Assembly (NCBI GenBank): GCA_937967775.1
Contig: CALCJH010000224.1
Location: forward strand, 1-7,121
Length of the DNA stretch: 7,121 bases
Source: an uncultured bacterium
GTDB lineage: Bacteria > Armatimonadota > UBA5829 > DSUL01
Reading direction: 5' to 3'
The notes below the pieces were generated by a model. The model saw only the letters and a program-made list of their open reading frames with translations. It had not been told where the DNA came from and made no database searches. Numbering within the stretch: the first letter of the stretch is position 1; the number at the start of each line of letters is the position of its first letter. A program made the translations under genes and the position numbers. This document shows, in pieces, positions 1 through 7,121 of this stretch.

Positions 1-798
1 TCCTCCTTCGCGCGCATCCGGCTGTGGGGCTCGGCAGGATTCGTGGCGTCGCTGGCGCTGCTGTCTCCGTGGCTGAAAAGCGACGCTCTGGTCATTGGAT
101 GAACATCGCTCATGTTCCTGACGATGGGAATCCTGGGGGCGGCTGCCAGGGAACCGGAGGAACGGGCGATGGTTGCGTCCCGGCTGAACGGCGGAGCAAA
201 GAGGCTGTTCCGGGACAGGACGCTTTCTGCCTTCCTGCTGACCTATTTCCTCTTCAAGGTGGCAGAAAGCGGGACTATGGCGTTCTTTGCGCTGCGCATT
301 CAGGAACTGGGGGGCGAAAGGCACATCGCGGCATGGGCGCTGGTGCTGAACGCAGTCTGCGAGATGCCACTGATGCTGGCGGCAGGCCCACTTTGCGAGC
401 GCGCCGGGCCGGGAACGGTGCTGTTGACCGCTTTGCTGGTCCAGCCTTTTCGCCTTCTGGCGTACGGCCTGATGCCCTCCGTGCACTGGGTGTGGCCGGT
501 GCAGTTGTTCCACGGATTCACTTATGCGTTTATGCTGGTGGGCGCTGTGACCTTCGTGAACGGCCGCGCGCCCGATGACCTGCGAGCAACGGCTCAGGGT
601 ATGCTGGGGATGGCCACCGCCGCGGGCATGGCGGTCGGTCCGCTGGCCGGCTCGCTGCTGGCAAGGGAGATGCCGCTCAGTGGCCTGTTTGTGTTCTTCG
701 CGGCTGTATCCGCCGGGGCCATACCCTTGTTTGCGGCGGCAGGCCGTCCTGCCTGGAAGGTTTCCGGGCCACAGCGGCCGAAGCTGACCGCGGAGTAG
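1..798 (+). pseudogene. MFS transporter (MFS_1_like / HcaT-type), 3' part, interrupted by in-frame TGA
   Basis: C-terminal part of a 12-helix major facilitator of the inner membrane, cut by the left edge. Frame 1 opens with RIRLWGS (codons 5-11), the conserved motif of the MFS_1_like / nucleoside-H+ symporter group (HcaT, LacY-like). It then runs hydrophobic until TGA at 100-102, inside what should be helix 6. The same frame continues beyond the stop with the rest of the family: from the ATG at 112 there are 228 residues with the end of helix 6 and about six further helices (near residues 39-61, 73-92, 102-121, 127-149, 164-184 and 190-210). These include the family-like APDDLRATAQGML (153-165). 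The stop is TAG at 796-798. No frame change is needed, so one base change (for example TGG Trp to TGA) explains it. Alternatives are a sequencing error or a restart at 112, which has only a weak GGATGA upstream. Substrate unknown. The hydrolase follows after 22 bases, suggesting a shared transcript. Confidence 0.75.
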
Positions 799-803
799 AG
801 TCC

Positions 804-813
804 GGAGAGGAGG
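804..813 (+). promoter_or_regulatory. Strong Shine-Dalgarno that fixes the TTG start of the hydrolase
   Basis: GGAGAGGAGG ends 7 bases before the TTG at 821, an ideal distance. It supports the rare TTG start, which also gives a complete signal peptide. The next usable start codon, a GTG at codon 28, would remove that signal peptide. The site lies just after the transporter's stop codon, which fits co-transcription. Confidence 0.8.
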
Positions 814-820
814 CGCTACT

Positions 821-2755
821 TTGGAGCGGTACTTCGCGCCGGCATTGCTGACGGCCCTCCTTGCGGCCGCTCATCCAGTCACGGCACAGGAGACGGACAC
901 TGTGAATGCCCCTGACAAACCCGCGAGCATCCGTACCCTGAACACGCACCACGCGTTCCGGCCAGCCGCCACGCGCCGAGAGTGGGAGACGCGGGCCGAG
1001 CGCCTGCGGAAGCAGATCCTCTTCAGCGCAGGACTCTGGCCGCTGCCGGAACGCACCGCACTGGATCCCATCTGGACCGGACGGGAGGAGATCGAGGGCT
1101 GCATCATCGAGAAGGTGGCCATCCAGACACTGCCGGGGTTCTACCTCTGCGGCAACCTGTACCGGCCTGCCCGGGGCAAGGGACCATTTCCCGCCATCGC
1201 CAATCCTCACGGGCACACCAAGGCAGGCCGGCTGGAGATGATGCCGGACGTGGAGAAGGCCGACCCCTCCGCTTCGCAGCCCGCGCCCGGACGGAACAAC
1301 CTGGTGGCGATCGGGGTGAATCTAGCCAGGCAGGGGTTCGTGGTGTTCGCTTACGATATGGTAGGCTACAGCGACACGGATCAGTTTCCCGATCACCGCA
1401 AGGTCTTCGCCGGACAGGCGCCCTGGCTGTGGGGGGCCAGTCTGATGGGCCTGCAGCTCTGGAACAGCATACGGGCCGTGGATTTTCTGGAGAGTCTGCC
1501 CTACGTGGACCGCTCTCGCATCGGGGCGACGGGGGGCTCGGGCGGCGGCAGCCAGACTTTCCTACTGACAGCCGTGGATAAACGCATCGCGGCGGCGGCT
1601 CCGGTGAATATGGTGAGCCATTATATGCAGGGAGGATGCCTGTGCGAGAACGGTCCCGGTCTGCGGCTCGGGACGGACAATGCGGAGATCGCGGCGATGG
1701 CTGCCCCGCGCCCCCTGCTTCTGGTGGCGGCCACAGGAGACTGGACCAGGGAGAACCCGCGGGAAGAGTGGCCCGCCATCCGCCAAGTGTACGAGCTTTA
1801 CGGCGCGCCAGAGCGGACGGCGGTGGAGCAGTTCAACTATGAGCACAACTACAACCGGGAGAGCCGGGAGGCCGTCTACCGGTGGTTCGCGCGATGGCTG
1901 AATCCAGCCGCACTGAACTCCACAACTGAGACGCCTTTTGAGCTCCAGCCGGAGCGGCTGCGCGTCTGGAGCGAGGATCATCCCCGTCCGGCGGATGCGG
2001 CGAGCGAAGACGGCGTTCTGGAACGGCTCATCGCGCGGAGCGAGGAGCAGCTCCGCAGTCACTGGCCGTCCGATGCAGCCGGACTCCGCAGATTCCGCGA
2101 AGTTTATGGGACGGCGCTGGAGCTTTCGCTGGCGATCGAGGAGTCGAGGGCCACATCCCCGCCTGCAACTGAAGGACCGAAAGACGGAGACGCTGTTCTT
2201 CTGGTCTGTTCGTCCGGGGATGCCCACGCGGACGAGATCCGGTCAGCCTTGCATAACTATGGCCTACAAACCGTAACACTTATTGTCTCACCAGACGCCG
2301 AGCCGGAAGCTCTCTGGAAGGACTTCTACACCTGCTACAACAGGACTCCGGCCGGTGAGGCTGTTCAAGAGGTGCTGGACATCGCGGCCGCGGCACGGGC
2401 GGCGGGCATCCGGCTCCGGGGCGTCGTTGGGACGGGAAAGGCCGGTGCGGTGGCGCTGCTGGCAGCCGCTCTGGACGGGGATTTCCAGGCGGTCGCGGTG
2501 GATCTGAACTCCACACCGTGGGAGCGGGACGAGAGTTTCATCCCGCACCTGTATGCACCCGGACTGCGGCGCGCAGGCGACCTGCGGTCGGCGGCAATAC
2601 TGTGCCGTGGCCGCTTGATGCTGCACAACGCCGGTCAGAGCGAAGCGTTTGCGGAAGTCTTGAAGACCCGCAGCAAACTGGGAGCAGACACGCTCCTGCG
2701 AAAAAGCCGGATGATGGCTGCAGAGATTGCCCGCGAGCTGGCGCGCCTGCAGTGA
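821..2755 (+). CDS. Exported two-domain alpha/beta hydrolase, acetyl xylan esterase / Abhydrolase_7-like
   Basis: Predicted periplasmic or secreted serine esterase of 644 residues. It starts at TTG, read as Met and supported by the Shine-Dalgarno at 804-813. Residues 1-22 form a signal peptide with probable cleavage at VTA|QE. The N-terminal catalytic domain (about 40-362) has PHGHTKAGR (129-137), the nucleophile elbow GATGGSGGGS with Ser240, the segment GGCLCENGPGLR (271-282) typical of this family, Asp307 in ATGDWT and His342 in EHNYNR. Together these complete a plausible Ser-Asp-His triad. After a linker, residues about 455-644 form a second alpha/beta-like region. Its elbow reads VVGTGKAG (535-542), with Gly at the nucleophile position, so it is probably not catalytic. 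Family members are often annotated as acetyl xylan esterases or dienelactone hydrolases, and the actual substrate is unknown. It lies 22 bases after the transporter and ends 9 bases from the convergent gene on the other strand. Family call is strong; substrate is not known. Confidence 0.88.
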   Translation: MERYFAPALLTALLAAAHPVTAQETDTVNAPDKPASIRTLNTHHAFRPAATRREWETRAERLRKQILFSAGLWPLPERTALDPIWTGREEIEGCIIEKVAIQTLPGFYLCGNLYRPARGKGPFPAIANPHGHTKAGRLEMMPDVEKADPSASQPAPGRNNLVAIGVNLARQGFVVFAYDMVGYSDTDQFPDHRKVFAGQAPWLWGASLMGLQLWNSIRAVDFLESLPYVDRSRIGATGGSGGGSQTFLLTAVDKRIAAAAPVNMVSHYMQGGCLCENGPGLRLGTDNAEIAAMAAPRPLLLVAATGDWTRENPREEWPAIRQVYELYGAPERTAVEQFNYEHNYNRESREAVYRWFARWLNPAALNSTTETPFELQPERLRVWSEDHPRPADAASEDGVLERLIARSEEQLRSHWPSDAAGLRRFREVYGTALELSLAIEESRATSPPATEGPKDGDAVLLVCSSGDAHADEIRSALHNYGLQTVTLIVSPDAEPEALWKDFYTCYNRTPAGEAVQEVLDIAAAARAAGIRLRGVVGTGKAGAVALLAAALDGDFQAVAVDLNSTPWERDESFIPHLYAPGLRRAGDLRSAAILCRGRLMLHNAGQSEAFAEVLKTRSKLGADTLLRKSRMMAAEIARELARLQ

Positions 2756-2764
2756 AAAAGGCGT

Positions 2765-4561
2765 TCAGTGGTCTATGGGAGTCCACTCCATCGGACCGCG
2801 CGGCCGGACAGCTCCGGGAATCCTGACAACGTGCATGCCGGGACGGGAGCAGACCGCCTCATAGAACCCGTCACCGAGAGAGGAGACAGTCCACACGTCC
2901 CCCGTTTTCAGGCCCGGATCCGGTGAGTCCGGCGTCCAGAAGACGAGGCGGAAAGGACTGGAAGCCGTTCCAGCCAGCTCTGTGGGACAGCGCAGCGAGA
3001 CCTCTAGCTCCCTGCCCTGCCGCTCGATGCGCTCCGGGAAACAGATGCCCGAGTCCAGAACCCGCGCTCCGCGCCGCGGAAAGACCAACACAAGCCCCTG
3101 CCGGTCGGTGAAGCCGCTCACCGGAGTCCGGTCCGAAAGGTGGAAGGCCGCGAAGCGATCAGGGATGCGAAGCAGTCCTCCATCCTCGACACAGTGCAGC
3201 CCCTCCTGCCGGGCTGTGACTTCTGACCGGATGACGATGACCTCGCGCCGGGCCGGCTGCACGGAGTCGCCCCCTCCGGCCTGTAGCAGATGCAGGGAAT
3301 TCCGCCACCGCGCCAGTTCTCCTGCCAGGCTATCCATTCCGTTTGCGCTGTCGTCGAAGATCGCCGCGGCCGCTCCCCGCAGGAAAGCCCGTGCCCAGAA
3401 CATACCGAAGGCCGCCGGGGAAGCTGTATCCAGGCTGCCGGTAGGATGCGTATCCACCAGCACCGCCCGCCGGGCTCCCCGCTCCGCCCACTCCAGTGCC
3501 GCCGTCAGAGCATCCGCGTCGAAGGCGGGGCCGGAAGGACCGGTCAGGACATCACGCAACGCCCCCTGCCCGTCCAACGGCCGGTAGCCGCATCTGGCCT
3601 GCCACCAGTTGGAGGTCTCCATCAGAGACGCGTGCGAGCCGGAAGCCTCCAACAGTGGCATGACTATCTCCACCAGATCGCCCCGGGCGTCGCGGGAGGC
3701 TCCCGGCGAGACATCGAAGCGCACCCGCACTCGGGAGCCCGCCCACTTCGAGAGATCCAAGGCCGCCTCCAAGGCGGGCTTGCCGGGCATGAGATCCCGT
3801 TCCCAGAGGACTTCTGGCTTGAGAGTCCCGGACACCCGCACCGCCAGGCAAGCCCCGTCGCCTTCGGCGCCTGCGTTGCGCACCGAGAACGTCAGAATGA
3901 CGCCAGGCGGCAGCGTCACATCCCATTCCACGAAGGCCGTAGCACCGGAAAGGGGCGGCGAGACCTGGAGAACATCGCCCCGCCGTTCGATGAGAAGACC
4001 CTCAGGCAATGCTCCCGAAGAGCGGGCGGGTATGATCCTGATGCCAACTGCCGGGGCGCCGGCCGAGGGAATCGCCTGCGGCACGAAACCTTCAGCCTTC
4101 TCTGCCACCGGCACGACCGGCTCCTGCCCGCTCTCCGGGCAGGAAATCTTCAGGTCCGCCGGAGCCAGCCAGCCGAGTCGGTGCGTCCCGGAAACAGAGC
4201 GCTCTCCGAAAGCCGGGTTGCAATCCCCCGCCCAAGGCACTCCGATCTGCTCGCAGAGGAGCGCAGCTTCGGGAGAGGAGACCACCACGAAGTCTACGGC
4301 CTCGCGCCACATCGCCAGCCGCGTACGGTTCTCCGACTCCAGCGAACCCGGCCGGAAGCGGACCGCCACAAGTGGCCTTGCCAAGTCCGGCGCGCCGAAC
4401 ACGTTCTGATCCCCCCGACCGTCCAGCATCCTCCTGGCCGCCGCCGATAGAGCCGCCGACCTCCCGAAATCCTCCAGCGTAGCAGCTGACACTGGTATAC
4501 TCGCAAGCGGGAGAAGTAAAGCCAGGCAATACAGCAGGCAAGTCCTCTCGCGAATACTCAT
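2765..4561 (-). CDS. Exported protein of unknown function, translationally coupled to ccmF
   Basis: A 598-residue protein I do not recognise. The start chosen is the ATG at 4561-4559, which overlaps the ccmF stop as ATGA. It gives an immediate signal peptide (basic MSIRER, hydrophobic CLLYCLALLLPLASIPV, probable cleavage near A26/A27). An upstream in-frame ATG at 4693 would bury this signal behind 44 residues that only mirror ccmF in another frame. A GGGAGG lies 13 bases before the start, rather far, so coupling is likely. Residues about 60-130 alternate hydrophobic strands and helices. About 205-305 look like a beta-sandwich or carbohydrate-binding-like fold (TFSVRNAG, then LDLSKWAGSRVRVRFDVSPG). 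About 345-430 (VLVDTHPTGS, then FWARAFLRGAAAAIFDD and ELARWRNSL) recall the end of a TIM-barrel glycoside hydrolase. The rest is beta-rich. Fold assignments are inference from patterns. No CXXC or haem-binding motif was seen, so it is not an ordinary Ccm protein such as CcmG or CcmH. It ends 9 bases from the convergent hydrolase gene. Confidence 0.8.
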   Translation of the reverse strand: MSIRERTCLLYCLALLLPLASIPVSAATLEDFGRSAALSAAARRMLDGRGDQNVFGAPDLARPLVAVRFRPGSLESENRTRLAMWREAVDFVVVSSPEAALLCEQIGVPWAGDCNPAFGERSVSGTHRLGWLAPADLKISCPESGQEPVVPVAEKAEGFVPQAIPSAGAPAVGIRIIPARSSGALPEGLLIERRGDVLQVSPPLSGATAFVEWDVTLPPGVILTFSVRNAGAEGDGACLAVRVSGTLKPEVLWERDLMPGKPALEAALDLSKWAGSRVRVRFDVSPGASRDARGDLVEIVMPLLEASGSHASLMETSNWWQARCGYRPLDGQGALRDVLTGPSGPAFDADALTAALEWAERGARRAVLVDTHPTGSLDTASPAAFGMFWARAFLRGAAAAIFDDSANGMDSLAGELARWRNSLHLLQAGGGDSVQPARREVIVIRSEVTARQEGLHCVEDGGLLRIPDRFAAFHLSDRTPVSGFTDRQGLVLVFPRRGARVLDSGICFPERIERQGRELEVSLRCPTELAGTASSPFRLVFWTPDSPDPGLKTGDVWTVSSLGDGFYEAVCSRPGMHVVRIPGAVRPRGPMEWTPIDH

Positions 4562-6870
4562 TGTTGAGCCGCAGCCTCCCGGAAACGCCGCACCACAGCC
4601 AGGAGCGATCCGAGCCCGGCCAGCGCGGAGCCGAGCCACAGCAGGCTGATAAGGGGTTTGGTAGAGACGCTCAGGCTGACGGAACCGCCCCATGCGCCTT
4701 CGTGTTCAACCGGAGGCTTTTCTTCTGTCTCCGGCGCCGTGCTGGCCGGTGGCGAATCGCCCCGTGCGGGAGCCACATTTATCAACGCGGAGGCCCGCAG
4801 GTCGCCTTTGCTGTCCTGCTCCATCGGACCGTAGCGCTCGAACTGCACGTCCAGCATTCCGACTCTCTGCACCTGCCCCTTTGAAAATGTGAGCCTGCGC
4901 GGCTGCCCTTCCCTGGGGATGATGGTGATCTCCACAGTCCCGGACTCCACGCTCATCGCCTCCAGCCGGACCGTCACGGACCCGTCCGGGGCGGTGGCAG
5001 GCTCGGGGCGCATCTCCCGGTCCCCCACCACAATGGCAGGCGACAGCTGGATGCTGCCCTCAAGCGGCTTCACCGCCGGCGATGGCTGACGAACCATTCC
5101 ACCAGCCGGGACCATTTCGTGGGGAGCAAAATAGACGTCCGCCACCGCGCTGCGGTGGATGAAGGGCTTGAAGGCGTACCCCTGACCCCCAGGCATCGGT
5201 TTCCCGGTCAGGTGGATGTGTCTCGCTTGCTCCCGGCCGCGAGCAAGCTGCAGATGCGCGGTCATGATACCGTCCCCAGAGACTTGTATAGAGTCTAACT
5301 TTATTTTCCATCCTAAGACAGATCTAGACTCGCCTGCCTGAAGGACGACTGCTTCCTCCGGGTGCCCCAGATTGCTTCCCGCAATGCCCACAAACATCAG
5401 GCCGATTCCCGCGTGCGCCAGATAAGCCCCTGCCGCCAGCGCCCCCGAGGTGACAGCCGCGGTTGCGAACCGCCACCCGTTCACGATCAGAGCGGCCGCA
5501 CCCAGCAAACCGAGCGACCACAGAGAACCCTTCGTCGCCCCGAACACGAAGAGAAGAAGCAGCACAACGATGGCGCTTGCGATGACTGCTAGACCCCGAG
5601 CGTTTCTCCGGAGCGACGCGGCTGCCGCTTTAGAAGCGTGCGGCGACCAGCTCATCAGTGGACACAGAGCGATAAGGACCAGCATCCCTAAGGTCAGTGG
5701 AGCTCCGGTGACATTGTAGAAACGCGGCTGGACTCCAGAGGGCCGGTCCGGCGCGAGCAGCCCCGTGATGAGCGGAGCACTGGTGCCCAGCAGGACAAAG
5801 AACGCGATGACGGAGAGCACCCAGGAGGTCAGATAATGGTTCAGCTCCTTGCCGTGGCCATCCTCGATGATGGAAGGAGCAGGGATGCTGGAGAAGCGCC
5901 ACACCAGCAGTCCGAGGAAGATCACGGCAACCACACCGATCGCCCCGGCAAGCAGACCCGCCACCCCAAGATCGCTGAAACTGTGCACCGAGAAATCGCC
6001 CAGGACCCCGCTGCGTGTCAGGAAGGTGGAGTACAGGATCAAGAGGTAGGTCAGCAGAGCGTAGATCATGTTGGGACGCTGGCCCGTCCCGCGGATCCGT
6101 TGCAAGATAAGACCGTGTAGCAGAACGGTTCCCGTCAGCCACGGCACCAGTGAGGAGTTCTCCACCGGATCCCACCCCCAGTAGCCGCCCCATCCCAGGG
6201 TCTCGTAGGCCCAGAGGCCGCCCAGCACCAGCCCGGCCCCAAGCGACAGCCATCCCAGCGACGCCCAGGGAAGCGACAATGCCGCCCACCGATCCATGCG
6301 GTTCGTCAGGAGCCCAGCCGCCGCAAATGCCGCCGGCACGGTGAACACGACGAACCCCAGGAACATCACCGGGGGATGGATGGCCATCCAGGGGTCCTGC
6401 AGGATGGGGTTGAGTCCGGCGCCGTCCGGCGGAGAAGCGCCTAGCGGCGCGAACGGAGAGTTGATGAGGAGCATCGCGGTCAGGAGTCCTTGGGTCAGGC
6501 ACCAGAACCCCATCACAGCGGGCTCCAAGTCCGTTGCAGTTCGACTGACGAATGCACCGGTCCAGGCTCCCACAAGAGCCCAGAACAGGAACGAACCCTC
6601 CGGCCCTGCCCAGAATGCGGAGAAGATGTAGCCGGGAGCCAGATCCCGTGAAGTGTAGCCGTAGACATAGGCCACGTCGAAGCGGTGCCCGAACAGCAGC
6701 GCCCAGAGCGCCACTGACGCCGCCGTGAATCCCAGAGCGGATATCAGATAAAGCCAGCGCGCCGCTGGCAGCGCTGAGCCCTCACGCCTGAGCGCCACCC
6801 GCAGATTCAGGATGAATGACGCGGCCAGCGCGGCCGCGGCCAGCCAGAGGAACAGATCGCCTGCTGTCAT
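4558..6870 (-). CDS. ccmF: Cytochrome c maturation protein CcmF (haem lyase subunit), long form
   Basis: Multi-pass inner-membrane protein of System I cytochrome c biogenesis. It takes haem from holo-CcmE and, with CcmH, attaches it to CXXCH motifs of apocytochromes in the periplasm. The ATG at 6870-6868 gives 770 residues. The WWD haem-binding motif is at 224-240 (TLGWGGYWGWDPVENSS). The four conserved histidines appear to be H165 (HPPVMF), H252 (LLHG), H296 (SVHSF) and H486 (LAHAG). FYNVTGAPL (384-392) is also typical of the family. H486 is followed by a periplasmic region of about 235 residues, then a last helix at about 739-758. Escherichia coli CcmF is about 650 residues, and the excess lies mainly in this loop, which ends in a Pro/Glu-rich stretch (about 700-726). 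KPFIHRSAVADVYFAP (568-583) matches the usual start of the family's periplasmic domain. A weak GGAAG lies 10 bases upstream of the start. The stop overlaps the next start as ATGA. Reading back to 7107 would only mirror msrB. Confidence 0.96.
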   Translation of the reverse strand: MTAGDLFLWLAAAALAASFILNLRVALRREGSALPAARWLYLISALGFTAASVALWALLFGHRFDVAYVYGYTSRDLAPGYIFSAFWAGPEGSFLFWALVGAWTGAFVSRTATDLEPAVMGFWCLTQGLLTAMLLINSPFAPLGASPPDGAGLNPILQDPWMAIHPPVMFLGFVVFTVPAAFAAAGLLTNRMDRWAALSLPWASLGWLSLGAGLVLGGLWAYETLGWGGYWGWDPVENSSLVPWLTGTVLLHGLILQRIRGTGQRPNMIYALLTYLLILYSTFLTRSGVLGDFSVHSFSDLGVAGLLAGAIGVVAVIFLGLLVWRFSSIPAPSIIEDGHGKELNHYLTSWVLSVIAFFVLLGTSAPLITGLLAPDRPSGVQPRFYNVTGAPLTLGMLVLIALCPLMSWSPHASKAAAASLRRNARGLAVIASAIVVLLLLFVFGATKGSLWSLGLLGAAALIVNGWRFATAAVTSGALAAGAYLAHAGIGLMFVGIAGSNLGHPEEAVVLQAGESRSVLGWKIKLDSIQVSGDGIMTAHLQLARGREQARHIHLTGKPMPGGQGYAFKPFIHRSAVADVYFAPHEMVPAGGMVRQPSPAVKPLEGSIQLSPAIVVGDREMRPEPATAPDGSVTVRLEAMSVESGTVEITIIPREGQPRRLTFSKGQVQRVGMLDVQFERYGPMEQDSKGDLRASALINVAPARGDSPPASTAPETEEKPPVEHEGAWGGSVSLSVSTKPLISLLWLGSALAGLGSLLAVVRRFREAAAQQ

Positions 6871-6937
6871 ACTTTCATCGCTTCCGGGCAGGCGCGTCAC
6901 CCGCCGCAAGGAACCGGCGCCGGGCCCGCCTGTCGGG

Positions 6938-6966
6938 AGTTTGGCACGCCCCCGGCCGGAAGTCAA
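6938..6966 (-). promoter_or_regulatory. Possible sigma70-type extended -10 promoter for ccmF
   Basis: On the minus strand, TTGACT (6966-6961, five of six to the -35 consensus) is followed after 17 bases by CAAACT (6943-6938, three of six to the -10 consensus). The -10 is directly preceded by TGC, an extended -10 element. It would start transcription roughly 60 bases before the ccmF ATG. The surrounding gap (6871-6989) is GC-rich and holds two perfect palindromes (6914-6923 and 6952-6959), the second inside the spacer. The gap has no T-run and so no clear intrinsic terminator for msrB. This is a pattern match only; readthrough from msrB is equally possible. Confidence 0.3.
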
Positions 6967-6989
6967 GCGAAAGCCGCAGGACAGGGAGG

Positions 6990-7121
6990 CTAACGGCTGG
7001 CGCGAGGCTCCAGCGTCAGACAGACAGAGTTGATGCAGTAGCGCTTGCCGGTGGGCCGGGGACCATCCTCGAACACATGACCCAGATGGGAGCCGCACCG
7101 GGCACAAAGCACCTCCGTCCT
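6990..7121 (-). CDS. msrB: Peptide-methionine (R)-S-oxide reductase MsrB, C-terminal 43 residues
   Basis: Partial gene entering from the right edge and read leftwards, ending at TAG (6992-6990). It reduces the R-sulfoxide of methionine in oxidised proteins. The visible residues carry the family's C-terminal signatures in order. CARC (visible residues 6-9) is the second zinc-binding CXXC pair. [11 protein letters not shown] (11-21) follows, then GKRYCINS (25-32) with the catalytic cysteine at visible residue 29. A further cysteine at residue 34 (NSVCL) is unusual for this position. The N-terminal part lies outside the window, so I cannot tell whether it is MsrB alone, an MsrA-MsrB fusion, or exported. 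It points the same way as ccmF, 119 bases upstream of it. Confidence 0.93.
   Translation of the reverse strand, partial: RTEVLCARCGSHLGHVFEDGPRPTGKRYCINSVCLTLEPRASR

Noticed and set aside
24..578. Open frame of 184 codons overlapping the transporter on the + strand
   Set aside because: Frame 1 holds the clear MFS signature on both sides of the stop. This frame gives Gly/Arg-rich sequence with no membrane helices.
1562..2227. Open frame of 221 codons on the - strand
   Set aside because: Antisense to the catalytic domain of the hydrolase, with Arg/Pro-rich translation and no motif.
3290..4450. Open frame of 386 codons on the + strand
   Set aside because: It lies wholly antisense to the exported-protein gene. 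Its translation is rich in Arg, Pro, Gln and His with no hydrophobic core or family motif, as expected for a mirror frame in GC-rich DNA.
4562..4693. N-terminal extension of the exported protein to the ATG at 4693
   Set aside because: It would place 44 residues before a clear signal peptide and merely mirrors the 3' end of ccmF. The ATGA overlap start is more economical.
5630..6502. Open frame of 290 codons on the - strand within ccmF
   Set aside because: It is another frame of the same strand inside ccmF, which has all its conserved motifs. The translation is Arg/Gly/Pro/Ala-rich with no recognisable domain.
6925..6937. Possible intrinsic terminator for msrB
   Set aside because: The stem is only four base pairs (CCCG/CGGG) and no T-run follows on the minus strand.
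6871..7107. N-terminal extension of ccmF by 79 residues to an upstream ATG
   Set aside because: The extension overlaps msrB in another frame and is not membrane-like. The first CcmF helix begins directly after the Met at 6870.
1..7121. CRISPR array, tRNA, rRNA, insertion sequence or attachment site
   Set aside because: No regularly spaced repeats, cloverleaf-like stretches, transposase motifs or long inverted repeats were seen. Almost all bases are accounted for by coding genes.

Overview
The window is GC-rich, densely coded bacterial DNA with five genes on two strands that converge near base 2760. On the + strand are the end of an MFS transporter (bases 1-798, interrupted by an in-frame TGA) and a complete exported esterase-type alpha/beta hydrolase (821-2755). 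On the - strand, read from the right edge, are the 3' end of msrB (7121-6990), a complete ccmF (6870-4558) and a complete exported protein of unknown function (4561-2765). No RNA gene, mobile element, CRISPR array or integration site could be recognised.

Organism: CcmF implies System I cytochrome c maturation. Two of the genes encode clear signal peptides, and one of those products belongs to an Abhydrolase_7-like esterase family that, from memory, is common in Planctomycetota, Acidobacteriota, Verrucomicrobiota and Armatimonadota. With the high GC and an unusually long CcmF, this suggests a Gram-negative environmental bacterium outside the Proteobacteria. I cannot place it to phylum from sequence alone. 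TGA is the normal stop of three complete genes here, so the standard code applies.

Left half: the transporter and hydrolase lie 22 bases apart in the same direction and probably form, or formed, one transcription unit for uptake and periplasmic hydrolysis of an esterified or carbohydrate-type substrate. That substrate role is inference. The hydrolase starts at a TTG behind a strong Shine-Dalgarno sequence.

Right half: ccmF and the unknown exported protein overlap by ATGA, so they are probably translationally coupled. msrB lies 119 bases upstream of ccmF. The gap holds a plausible extended -10 promoter and several GC-rich palindromes but no clear terminator. Methionine sulfoxide repair and haem attachment both belong to redox and cell-envelope physiology, but nothing here proves a shared function.

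No wholly new multi-gene system is evident. The most interesting points are the exported protein coupled to ccmF, the enlarged periplasmic domain of CcmF, the interrupted transporter, and the degenerate second half of the hydrolase.
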